64,000 bases of DNA from Ascaphus truei (lineage: Eukaryota > Chordata > Amphibia > Anura > Ascaphidae), in contig CM071568.1 in NCBI GenBank assembly GCA_036426205.1, positions 45,103,171 to 45,167,170 on the forward strand, read 5' to 3'. Below are positions 52,831 through 62,382 of this stretch, piece after piece (position 1 is the stretch's first letter; the number at the start of each line of letters is the position of its first letter). Under the pieces are notes generated by a model. It saw only the letters and a list, made by a program, of their open reading frames with translations, was not told the origin of the DNA and searched no databases. The translations under genes were made by a program, and so were the position numbers.

Positions 52831-53324
52831 AAAAGGCAGATTGATAGCGGATTTTCCACTGATGAAGTGAGACCTTTTACAAAATGCGTAGGGATTCCTG
52901 GGAACTTGATAAGCGTCAGACGAGCAGAGGGCGCTTGACTCTGCCTCTATCGATCAGCCGAGAGTGAACGCGCCCTACAGTGACGACATCGAGGCAACGG
53001 CTTGGTCCGGTTGCTGAGAGAACAGGTTAACTCTGCGAGACTCCTGTACGGACTCTACACTTCCCTTTTAAAATCTGAATGCTGATTTTAAAAAGATACC
53101 TTGTTTGTTGTTTACCACTTACCTTTGTATCACTTTATCATTAAACTGTGTTAGGCTATGTATGGGTGGCTTTGCACTTTCTTCTTTCTCATCGCGTGCT
53201 GTAAGAGGAGATGGATACCTCAAACGGAGAGCTGCCTGCACCCTTAACAGAGAAAATGCAAAACTTCTGGGATTCATCAATATCCAGATAATTGGGGGAC
53301 TTCATTTTCCTATTTTTGGACTTA
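52831..53324. other. no supported gene
   Basis: Mixed sequence with a chance ORF (53105-53365) that runs into the next MITE. 'aatctgaatgctgattttaaaaa' (about 53072) resembles 'aaatcagcgctcacttttaa' (about 52376) in inverse, so the two flanks of MITE (b) may be the ends of an older inverted-repeat element. Confidence 0.3.
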
Positions 53325-53863
53325 GGCTGAGTCCATGCTGGCGCAGAGCGCACTTACCTCTGTAAATCTTTATTTTCCTGTCCATGCTGATGCGGCGCGC
53401 CAGCACACACGTACGCTCTCCCAAGCTTGGTGCTTGGGAGACAGATGAATCTGACTTTGGAGCTCAGAGCAGGGTCTGACCAATGGGGAGAGGCAGTATA
53501 GGCTGAGAGGAGAGAGGTGGAATGGGGGGTGCTGAGTGGAGAGAGGTGGAAGGGGGGGGGGGGGGGGCAAAGAGAGGGGGAAGGGGGGGGCTGAGCGGAG
53601 AGAGGTGGAAGCACAGGCTCTGGTGTTACAAAGTCTTTTATTGTCGATACTCTGCCCGGGGTTACTTAGGCATTGTAGGTAGAACACACACAGACACACA
53701 CACACAGCTTCGATCCTGCCAATGACACGCCCCCTCCCTTAATTGCCACGCCCCCCGCTCCTGCTCTAAAATTAATGCGGACACCCGAACGCTCATGCTT
53801 GAAGAGTTGGTGACGTCACCACACTCAAGCATGAGCGCGTTCAGCGCCAGCGTGGACTCAGCC
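53325..53863. mobile_element. PIF/Harbinger-like MITE (c), exact TTA duplication
   Basis: Left GGCTGAGTCCATGCTGGCGC, right (reversed) GGCTGAGTCCACGCTGGCGC: 19 of 20 bases identical. TTA lies at 53322-53324 and 53864-53866. It contains a purine-rich block with a long G run (about 53550-53568) and CRE-like GTGACGTCAC (53811-53820). The ORFs over the G-rich block are not genes. Best-preserved member of the family. Confidence 0.75.
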
Positions 53864-54130
53864 TTATTTTACATCATTTGTTGTTTTATATATATATTTT
53901 TATATGTGCCATTTTTTCTTAGGCATATATGCATTGTTTGTCTGATATACACCTTTTGTGTTCAGCCTATAGATTCTTATCCTCCCACCCTGGGTGGAAA
54001 ATCTATAATTAACACATGATTATACATGTGTATATATATATTTACACACATCACAGCAAATCTTCTTTGTAGCGCACATTACTTTTTCTTTTTAGATGTA
54101 TAATATATATCATATAAAAATATTTCTTGT

Positions 54131-54370
54131 GAGCACATTCACATGTCTTAGACAGGTCTGCAACCCTGCTTTTCACCATTATCACCTAGTATACAATGCT
54201 TCCACTGCAGCAAGGGATTCTGGGAAATGAAATGCAAATGAGCACACTATATATCACTTGTGAGCACAGTCACGTCTCAGACAGGTCTGCAATCCTGCTT
54301 TCCACCATTATCCCCAGCATACAATGTTTCTGCTGAAACCAGGGATTCTGGGAAATGACATGAAGGTGAT
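54131..54370 (+). repeat. two tandem copies of a short MITE-like repeat
   Basis: Units at 54131-54246 and 54261-54370, each 'gagcaca.tcac.tct.agac' + 'aggtctgcaa.cctgctt' + 'gggattctgggaaatga'. A third copy lies at 57399-57504 with clear inverted ends TGCTCATTTGCATGTC. Confidence 0.7.
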
Positions 54371-54452
54371 TAGTGTCACTATGTAACTATGCCACCTTTT
54401 GTTTCTAATCCATTTCAACATCTACCCGCATAAATTTATGCCTGCTTTATTA

Positions 54453-54774
54453 GGCCTCGGCCAGGGTAAATGCACGCTCGCTCTCGAGCGACGTGATGTC
54501 ACTCGCTTAGCAAGCTGGAGCGATTTCTGGCCATTTGAAAATGGGCTGTAGTGTGCGCGGGGGGCGTGTTGGGGTGCGTGGCTGTGACGTCACGGTGCTG
54601 GTCACCCTCACATGACCCGGCCAGCGCAACGACAAATACAAATTCGTCTCCTCAAGCAGCGCTCCTCTGAACTCTCACGTGTGCGCTCACTGCAGCCGCT
54701 CTCATTACCTCACGCTGACTCAACATGTCGCGCGCGAGCACACAAGCGAGCAAGCCTTCACCTTGGACGAGGCC
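54453..54774. mobile_element. PIF/Harbinger-like MITE (d)
   Basis: Left end GGCCTCGGCCAGGGT after TTA; right end, reversed, GGCCTCGTCCAAGGTG, followed by TAA. Core 'tgacgtcacggtgctggtca'. It abuts MITE (e), sharing the single TAA at 54775-54777. Confidence 0.65.
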
Positions 54775-54777
54775 TAA

Positions 54778-55128
54778 GGCTGGGATTATGGTGCCGTCGT
54801 CTCTGCGTGCACGCACTTGTGCGCGCACCCGGCAAGCACTCTGCTGTATTTTCTTATGGAAGCTACCCCGTGCCTGTGCACCTACGGGCGGAGAGGCGCG
54901 TTGACAGGGCAGCATTTTGAAAATGCAACAAGTGTTGTATTTTCAGGCGGCTGCTGCGTGATGTCAGCGCACGTGAGCTGGTTCAGCCAATGAGGGTGAA
55001 CGTCTGCCACGCCCCAGCAACGTGTCTACGATGTCCTGCAGCCAAGTTCACAAATCGCTTGGGCAGCAGGAGTACGCGCGGTGGCGTGCTCATTCTCACG
55101 CGGCCGCGCAGGGACCATAATCCCGCCC
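54778..55128. mobile_element. PIF/Harbinger-like MITE (e)
   Basis: GGCTGGGATTATGGTGC at the left, reversed GGGCGGGATTATGGTCC at the right; TAA on both sides (54775-54777, 55129-55131). The interior ('cagcgcacgtgagctggttc', 'attttgaaaatgcaacaagt') matches MITE (g) at 59206 in reverse orientation. Confidence 0.75.
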
Positions 55129-55194
55129 TAAAACTGCTTTTCAGCACAGCCGGGTGTTAAAGAAGTGCATAAAACCAGTAAAAACCTATTCACA

Positions 55195-55850
55195 GACAGC
55201 TCCGTCTACCTTTTGGGTTTCATCAGTGTGAGGCTGGTTATAGTGACCTTGCCGCTAAAGGGGATGGACATTGTAACTTATGAGGAGAGGTTAGCTAAAT
55301 TAGATTTATTTACATTAGAAAAGAGGCGTCTAAGAAGGGATATGATAACTATATACAAATATATTCAGGGACAATACAAGGAGCTTTCAAAAGAACTATT
55401 CATCCCGCGGGCAGTACTAAGGACTCGGGGCCATCCCTTAAGGTTGGAGGAAAGGAGATTTCACCAGCAACAAAGGAAAGGGTTCTTTACAGTAAGGGCA
55501 GTTAAAATGTGGAATTCATTACCCATGGAGACTGTGATGGCAGATACAATAGATTTGTTCAAAAAAAGGTTGGACATCTTTTTAGATGGGAAAGGTATAC
55601 AGGGATATACCAAATAAGTATACATGGAAAGATGTTGATCCAGGGATTAATTCGATTGCCAATTCTTGGAGTCGGGAAGGAATTCATTTTTCCCCTTAAT
55701 GGGGTTTTTTGTTTGCCTTCCTCGGGATCAATAAGTAAGTATAGATAAAGGATAAAGAATCTGTTGTCTAAATTTAGCATAGGTTGAACTTGATGGACGT
55801 TCGTCTTTTTTCAAACTCATCTACTATGTAACTATGTAATGTGCAGCTGG
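55195..55850 (+). pseudogene. CR1/L3-type LINE: C-terminal ORF2 and 3' UTR
   Basis: One 150-codon frame reads 'YEERLAKLDLFTLEKRRLRR', 'DMITIYKYIQGQYKELSKEL', 'RTRGHPLRLEERRFHQQQRK', 'FFTVRAVKMWNSLPMETVMA', 'TIDLFKKRLDIFLDGKGIQG'. This is the conserved C-terminal tail of CR1/L3 LINE ORF2 (YEERL...L.LF.LEKRRLRGDLI..YK....). A 3' UTR follows, ending 'actatgtaactatgtaa'. It is 5'-truncated: no reverse transcriptase core remains. Its frame is intact, which suggests a comparatively recent insertion, but there is no start context. Confidence 0.8.
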
Positions 55851-55974
55851 GATATTACGTACGTTATGCTGGGTAAGCAAGTGACAAAAACCCTCCTGCA
55901 CCATACATACAGATAGACAGAATATGCACCATACATAACATGACCCAGTGTCACTCAAAGCATTGAGGCCTCTA

Positions 55975-56420
55975 CCTCACGTTGCTACCCAGGATGTGTG
56001 TGACGTCACCGTCCGTGCACGCGCGCATTCACTGCCACCACGGCCCGTGCACGCTCGCGTTGTTCCGTCACTGCGCCGGCAGACCAGTTACTAGCCGTGC
56101 GCGTGCATGACGTCACAGCGGGGCGCGGCTCGCCCTCTCTCCTGCCGTCGCTGTCCGCGCGCGCCTTTAGGAGGTGTCGCGGCAGCGCGCGTCCCCTCCC
56201 TCACTTCCGGTTCTGTGATGGCTCAGGAGATGGCCCCTGAGTCCGGTGCGGGAGCGGCTGGAGGTGGGTGAATCCGGATACCTGTCCGGAGCTCTTCTCT
56301 CTCCTTTTGTTATGGATTCCTTTGGGGGGGGGGGGATTTCATTTGTCGCGGGGCTGAAAGGGGGAGTCCGGAGGGAGCGGCGCCCGGTGTCTGGGTGAGA
56401 TCCGGGGGAAAGAGGATCTG
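55975..56420 (+). promoter_or_regulatory. CpG island and promoter of a host gene
   Basis: Very CpG-rich with CRE palindromes TGACGTCA at about 56003 and 56110, 'ccgtgcacgc' repeats, and an ETS-type CACTTCCGG (56202-56210) eight bases before the ATG at 56218. No TATA box. This is the look of a vertebrate housekeeping promoter. The block 'tgacgtcacagcggggcgcg' then 'gctcgccctc' resembles the CRE core of the nearby Harbinger-like MITEs. Confidence 0.6.
56218..56263 (+). CDS. probable first coding exon of an unidentified host gene
   Basis: ATG GCT CAG GAG ATG GCC CCT..., giving MAQEMAPESGAGAAG and the first base of the next codon, then a donor GGAG|GTGGGT (GT at 56264). Without splicing the frame would stop two codons later, which fits an intron. 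It sits at the 3' edge of a CpG island right after an ETS site. The splice phase (one base over) matches the acceptor at 62312. Short alanine/glycine-rich N-termini like this are common in ubiquitously expressed proteins. The product is not recognised. A Kozak purine at -3 is present (GTGATGG). Confidence 0.5.
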
Positions 56421-57343
56421 GTGGGATCAATGGGGCGAGGATCTGGTGGGATCAATGGGGCGAGGATCTGGTGACCTTAGGACGGAGAAGAGTTTGGGGG
56501 ATCTGGTTCCTGGGGCAGATAATGGGTGGGTATCATGGGAAGGGCGGCTGGGAGTGTGGGAAATCTGGTGTCTGGCAATGGAGGTTGGTTAGATGAAGGG
56601 GGATCTGGTTACCGTGCGGGCTGTGGTCGGGATTGGTGTGTTCTAGGAAAGGGGGCATTGAGTAAAAGGGGCTGTCCGTTGCCTGGGGCAGAGAGTTGGT
56701 GGGATCTGAAGGCTGCGGGTCTTCCAAGGTATGATGTCTAGGGGAGCTGGGGATGGGATCTGGACGGGATGTGTTGTCTTGGAAACGTGATCTCATATTT
56801 GTAGCAGAAAAAAGATGGGGGGGGTCTGGTGCCTAGAGTAAAGGTTGTAGGGTATTTGGTTTCTGGGGTTGGTAATGGTTGCAATTCAGTATGTTGGGGT
56901 TGCGTGAAGGTCTTTAGGGGAACCTAAGAGGTTGGATCTTATGCAATGTGTAAGGCTGCCTGGAAGACCCGTGAATCCCTCGGCCTCCCAGACACCAGAT
57001 CTGGTGTGTGGTGGAAGGGGAGCCACACACTTTGGTATATTACACTTGATGAGTAGATCAGTAGCAGGTTTATAATCGTTACACCCCCCCCCCCTTCCTA
57101 TGGATTGATTCAGTGTGACCATGTAATTGAGTTTAACTTTAACCAAAACAATTGGTGTTATCTTTTCAATAAGGGCAACTGGGTTTTATATATTTTTGCA
57201 GTCCTATTAATCTAGGGTTTTTTGTGCATATAAGATTTCTAGCAAAATCTGAACACTATAGTGATTATTTTAAAGAAACCTCACAATATCCCTTCCATCT
57301 GTTATAATTGACTGTAGGTTACTGGGTCTTCAATACAAATAGA

Positions 57344-57377
<34 letters not shown>

Positions 57378-57398
57378 GCAAATGGAACTATTACTGTA
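56421..57398 (+). other. intron 1 part; no independent gene
   Basis: Plus-strand G-rich sequence with a 'gaggatctggtgggatcaat' type repeat (56412-56475) just after the CpG island. The short ORFs (56395-56592, 56526-56741 and their complements) reflect this composition. A C run lies at about 57083-57093 and TG/TA runs at 57345-57377. Confidence 0.4.
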
Positions 57399-57504
57399 TG
57401 CTCATTTGCATGTCTTAGTCAGGTCTGAAACTCCGCCTTTCACCATTATCACACAGCACTTCCACTGCAGCAAGGGATTCTGGGAAATGACATTCAAATG
57501 AGCA
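57399..57504. mobile_element. short MITE with TGCTCATTTG ends (106 bp)
   Basis: Left TGCTCATTTGCATGTC, right (reversed) TGCTCATTTGAATGTC; interior 'aggtctgaaactccgccttt' and 'gcaagggattctgggaaatg'. Same family as the tandem pair at 54131-54370. Confidence 0.7.
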
Positions 57505-58149
57505 CCAACCTTTTTTGTGTTTGTGTTAAAATATATATAATCTATTATAGTATATATTATAGATCTCATATACTCTCCTATCTCTCAATCCATGTTGTGT
57601 GTGTGTGTATATATATATATATGTATATTTATATATACATGTATATTTATATATACATTTAGTTCTTAGAATAGGCGGTGTGACCCTCTCTGAGCAGTAA
57701 ACCGTGATGTGTGAGTAACTTGTTGGGGTAAAGATGTCACATTTTACACAGACTTGTGATCAAAGCTGCTTTTTGTATACATTGTGTGATCCAGATATCC
57801 CACAAGGATTGATCAGACTTTTTTTTTTATCTCCACATTTCCCTATTGTTTTACTGCTGCTTTGTGACATTCTTCAGCTCAATACATGAGAGATAAGACA
57901 GATCTAAAGATACCATCATGTTGATTTTAAGTTCTCTCTGGTAAGGGATTTCCTTTCCTATTGTCTGATTTTATTTGTTGCTTTTTTGTTATTATTTTCT
58001 CTTGTAAAGCACTGCAAACATTGGTGGCACTTTATAGAAAGAGTCTGTATATAAATATGCAGCCATATGTTTTTGCATACTTGAGGGATGTCAACCCCTA
58101 TAAATACATTGTGAAATTCTCAGAAACCCCAGCCCTCTATAATACTGAA
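57505..58149. other. intronic; TG/TA microsatellite, no gene
   Basis: TG/TA run at about 57597-57660. No further feature. Confidence 0.3.
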
Positions 58150-58745
58150 TCTGAGATAAAATGTTTTACCAGGAAGTAATACATTGAGTTACCTCTCGTT
58201 TACAAGTATGTGCTGGGCATATAGTTAAAATGACAAATAATACATGGTTACAAGTACAGTTACATAAATGAACAGGGTATACAATACATTGCATGCACAG
58301 TTAGAGAAGATGTGTATTGTAGGCGTATGTAACAGTTACAGACCAGATTAAAATGTTAGCCTTCGTTTTGAAAGAACTTAAACTGCTGGTGGATGTGAGA
58401 GTCTCTGGTAGGTTGTTCCAGTTTTGGGGTGCACGGTAAGAGGAGGAGGAGCGGCCAGATACTTTGTTGAACCTTGGGACCATGAACAGTCTTTTGGAGT
58501 CAGATCTCAGATGATACGTTCTGCATGTGGAAGGGGTGAGGAGCTTGTTCAGATAGATGGGTAGCTTGCCCAGAAAGTATTTGAAGGCAAGACAGATGCA
58601 TTGTAAATTCTTCTGTATTTGGTACAATTTTGAAATGACATGACCGTTGTAAGGACCCCTGTTGAAAAACCCGAACACACTTGTAGCAAAAAAAACTTAG
58701 ACTGGTAGAGGCTGTGAGAGTCTGATGTTGTTCTTGCGGTAGCAT
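58150..58745 (-). pseudogene. L2/CR1-like LINE 3' end, minus strand
   Basis: The tail 'gttttaccaggaagtaatac' (58163) and coding end ('YLNKLLTPSTCRTYHLRSDS', 'RLFMVPRFNKVSGRSSSSYR') match the LINE at 46700. 58690-58745 repeats a piece of the same coding end ('LTASTSLSFF'), so two fragments are joined here. Confidence 0.75.
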
Positions 58746-58865
58746 CAGAAGCTAGATTATTTAATTCTTGTTCTAGGAATTTTATATACCATGTACAGCC
58801 AATAAAAATACCACGTGTAAGAGTCGATGCACCTTTAAACAAGAACCAATGCTCCTGTTACTGTG

Positions 58866-59155
58866 CACCTCCCATCTGGAACAACCTACCAGGGACTCAA
58901 AAGTTGCCACGAGACTAAGTTCTTTCAAGACTTCAGTTTTCTCACAGTTAACTCTTGTCTGTAACGGTTACATACACCCATAACATATATTCTCTTTAAC
59001 TGTTCACAAAATGTCTTTAAATTCAATGTATAACCTCTGTTCATTTACTGTAACCATGGTTTGTCACCATAACTCTGTGCCAAGGACATATTTGAAAACG
59101 AGAGGTAACTCAAAATGCATTATTTCCTTGCAAAACATTTTTAGAAATAAAAAAA
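58866..59155 (+). repeat. L2/CR1-like LINE 3' end, plus strand
   Basis: 'acctcccatctggaacaacc' through 'gaaaacgagaggtaactcaa' and an A-rich tail. It faces the minus-strand fragment at 58150-58745. Directly after it, 59160-59205 reads 'GDFNFPCINWSQY', a scrap of a CR1-type endonuclease. Confidence 0.65.
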
Positions 59156-59205
59156 CAATTCCAGGTGATTTTAACTTTCCCTGCATAAATTGGTCACAAT
59201 ACTTA

Positions 59206-59532
59206 GGCGGGGATTATTGTCCCTGCGCGGCCGCGTGAGAACGAGCGCACTCCTGCAGCCCAAGCGATTTGTGAACTTGGCTGCAGGAGATCGGAGTCGC
59301 GTGGCGGAGGCATCACAAAGCTAGTTCGCCCTCGTTGGCTGAACCAGCTCACGTGCGCTGACGTCACGCGGCAGCTGCCTGAAAATACATTTGTTGTATT
59401 TTCAAAACACGCCACGTCAATGTGCTTGTCCTCCTGTAGGCGCGCAGACATAGGGGTAGGTCCCATAAGATAATACAGCATAGTGCTTGCCGGGTGCACG
59501 CACGCTGTAACGCCAGCACTATAATCTGGGCC
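59206..59532. mobile_element. PIF/Harbinger-like MITE (g), exact TTA duplication
   Basis: GGCGGGGATTATTGTCCC at the left, reversed GGCCCAGATTATAGTGC at the right, TTA at 59203-59205 and 59533-59535. The inside matches MITE (e) in reverse. Confidence 0.75.
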
Positions 59533-60165
59533 TTAGTCATTCTTAGTCACTATGTGTCTGCCAAACAGAAGGGTCACGGGTTACTTCTCTGTCTCAGGAA
59601 GGAACTCCTTTGTGTTTGCGAAAGCTCACAGATATCAACAAGAACGTTCATGCGAGTCCCAGAAAAGGTGTTGCAGCCTGAAAAAATATGTAGTTCTCTT
59701 TCAACACGAAACAGAACTGGAAACCAACAGGGACATTTCACATGGGAACGGCTTGTGTCATAGAGAGGAAAACCCACGCAGTAAAAGCATTTTTAGTTAT
59801 CAATGTAATCTGCTTCTTAGAAACTTTCAATTAACGAAGTGTGTAGTTACTGTTTCCTGTGAAATAAAATGAATGTTTATTTTCTTTGGTTTCTATGAAA
59901 TTCTTTCTTTTCAGATACTTCTGTTCTTTTCTTTACTGTTTAAGAATAATGGCACCGTAATAACATTTCAAAGAACAAAAGAAATCCGGGTTTGTCCGTT
60001 GACTTGTTGACACAGTGTTATCATGAAAAAGATTAGGTAAAGGTTGAAAAATGTCCCCAAAGCATTTGGTTACAATGAAAGCAGGAAAGTAAAAAAAAAA
60101 AAAAAAAGGCTATTGCTACTTATCTATATTTAACGGATGAAACATGTTGCTGGTCCTACTCCTGA
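59533..60165. other. intronic; no gene
   Basis: AT-rich with overlapping chance ORFs (59494-59763, 59552-59872, 59574-59777) and an A run at about 60090-60107. Confidence 0.3.
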
Positions 60166-60723
60166 GGCCTCGTCCAGGGTGGCGCTGAGCAGGCATGCGC
60201 GCTCATGCTGGCCGCGATGATACACATTGCGGCAGTGTGTGGCCAGCGTGAGCAAGCACATTTGAATTTGCCACTCGCAAGCACGTCACGTGAGTGGTTC
60301 GACCAATGGGGGCGAACCAGCTCCGTGACGTCGTGGCCACGCCCCCAGGCGAGCACGCGCCTAGCCGGCCACAAATCGCCCGGCCGAGCAGGGTGCAGCG
60401 CACCCGTTCCCTGCCTGGCCTCAGGCCAGGTCCCCAGGGGCTGCTGCGGCTCTTGCTCCGGTGTGCGCGCCACACAGCACAGCCCTCTACGGGTCAGGCC
60501 CCTGTCGCCGTGTGTGTGTGTGGGCGCGTTGACGTGTCCGCCGGCGGGGAAGACAATAATTTTGTCTTCCTGTGCGGTGACGCGATCACGTGGTGTGCGG
60601 CAGCCAATGATGGGGTGGACAAATAGGAAGTGTGCTTTGTGCTGCGCTGCCGTCATGGCCGTCCCCCGTAGACCGCACAACGTGGCTTTCACCTGTGCTG
60701 CAGGAAACACTGGGTCCGTAGCC
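60166..60723. mobile_element. PIF/Harbinger-like MITE (h)
   Basis: Left end GGCCTCGTCCAGGGTGGCGC; right end, reversed, GGCTACGGACCCAGTG, followed by TTA. The core reads, in reverse, 'gcccccattggtcgaacc' and 'ctccgtgacgtcg' (CCAAT and half CRE). The long ORFs on both strands here (60156-60764, 60205-60783, 60294-60626) overlap one another and come from CpG-rich composition. Confidence 0.6.
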
Positions 60724-60777
60724 TTAGAGGGACTTGCATATAAAGTGGAAATGCCAGCTGGCATTTACCATTCTTTA

Positions 60778-61104
60778 CCATAGGATTGAAGCAGAGGATC
60801 TCCTGGGCTGAACCCCATTAATTTCAGCTCCAGGGACACCCTGTTGCTGGAGGTACTTGGGGGTGCCGGTAGCCGCTCTGCTAGCAGGGTTCATGTAAAT
60901 AGTTACAAAGTTCCTTCGGGCCAATAGGAAACAGTGACGTCATCCGGTGCGGCTTCCTATTGGCTCGCGTGATGCGGGAGCTCTAACCATTGCCGAGATA
61001 TCGGCACCCTTTTTTGTGGTCTGTTTCTCTGGAAGCAGGGGGTCCCCGGAGCTGAAATGAATGTGGTTAATCTCTGGAAACTCCCTGCTTCAAACCTATG
61101 TTAA
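60778..61104. mobile_element. inverted-repeat MITE with about 75-bp arms
   Basis: Left arm 'cataggattgaagcagagga' through 'ttcagctccagggacaccct'; the right arm, reversed, reads 'cataggtttgaagcagggag' through 'ttcagctccggggaccccct'. A second inverted pair inside ('gccaataggaa' and 'ttcctattggc', 60920-60964) flanks a CRE-like TGACGTCA. The arm resembles the hairpin at 3771-3842. Confidence 0.7.
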
Positions 61105-62311
61105 AAAAATAATGAAAAAAAAACACAAGAATTGCTCCTTTTGAAAGATTGTTTGGGGCTCTTGTTCCTGTCCCGTCTCGTGCTGTCACAATTCCTCATT
61201 AATTCCACACAACAACTTTGATTTTAGAGGTATTTTTCATTCTGACTAGTTGACAAACTGATGCGAAATTCCTGCCCGGTTGCCTTTTTAGGGCAACATA
61301 AATATTAATGCTGCCCCTGTAATTTAGTTTTTCTGGGTAATTATATAGAGCAGCACACCAGGGTGGCTGGGAGGAAGTGAGCAGGTAGAAAACCATGTGA
61401 CTATACACAGCTTGTATATTTGGTTTGACACCTTATAGTGGACCAGCATAAGAGAAGTTACCAGGGCACTCTTATTGATCCAAAATGTTCTTTATCAAAA
61501 AACTATTATTCGTGCTGGAACAATTTCACTTGCCTGCATTGGGTGCCGTTTTGGGAAGCCACTCATCTGCCATGTGTTGGAAAGACTGCTGCGGGGACTT
61601 CTTGGGAAGCAGAGCGGCTGGTCATGCCCCCAAATTCCTTGCATAGCGCCAAGCACAGTATTATGAGGGGTGGCTTTGGAAAGCAGAGATGTGATTGATT
61701 ACTGCTTTCAGGGAGGTTCTGCAGCCACGGTCCATCAGCTCCACACATCCCCACCCAATTTTCCATTCTTGGACGAGTGGAGTTTATCAGCCCTGGTTTT
61801 GGCTGCTCAAAATGTTCATTTGCATCACTAAATTATACTGTTGTTTTTCCTTCTCTTAAGTTGATACAGCACAGTTTGCCCTTGTGTTGTTTACCTGGAA
61901 GCACCCATAGTACTTTTAGTTCGATTGTGCAGGGCTATAATTTGTGTTGCCCTAGTGGACAATGAGTTCTTCATAGAATTATACTGTACAAAGCGTTGTA
62001 CACCTCCATAGATTCTTTTGTCATGTGTACACATACATGCATATGAAGACCTGTGAGGTTGTGAACGGTCTGTACACACCTGTGAAGAACTTCCATGTTG
62101 GTCCATTAAACTGCTTGAGGGGAATGACCGTTGCTAGAATTGGTAACTGCCCTCTACTGGAGAAATGTAGATGTAAAAATCGTTTTTAACGTAGTTCTCA
62201 AAATGGCACACTTTTGTAAAACCTGCTTTCTCACTCAGACTTTATCACAGCTACTTATGTGTTCTCCGTTGTTTTTTTTGTTTTTTTACCATGTGTTATT
62301 GTGCATTTCAG
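61105..62311. other. intronic; no recognised element
   Basis: Overlapping short ORFs on both strands without domains. The last 40 bases are a polypyrimidine-rich stretch (about 62266-62309) ending in the acceptor TTTCAG. Confidence 0.35.
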
Positions 62312-62382
62312 TGTTAGACTTTCTGTCCCGAGTTGGTAGAGCAGTTAAACCTACAAGGAAACCACTGAATCCTTTTCACAAT
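62312..62382 (+). CDS. probable second coding exon of the gene starting at 56218
   Basis: A T-rich tract and GTGCATTTCAG precede the exon. With the one base carried from exon 1 the frame reads VLDFLSRVGRAVKPTRKPLN then PFHN, 24 codons, and ends in phase 0 at AAT|GTATGT. Basic residues and a hydrophobic start are consistent with a real protein, not with random sequence. The frame stays open to 62481, so the donor CAG|GTCACA at 62464 (a 152-nt exon) is an alternative. The phase match with exon 1 and lack of other exons between make the pairing likely but unproven. No family is recognised; further exons would lie beyond the window. Confidence 0.45.

Noticed and set aside
60156..60783. 200-codon ORFs on both strands at the CpG-rich block
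   Set aside because: Both strands open because of CpG-rich, AT-poor content inside a Harbinger-like MITE; no domain or splice structure.
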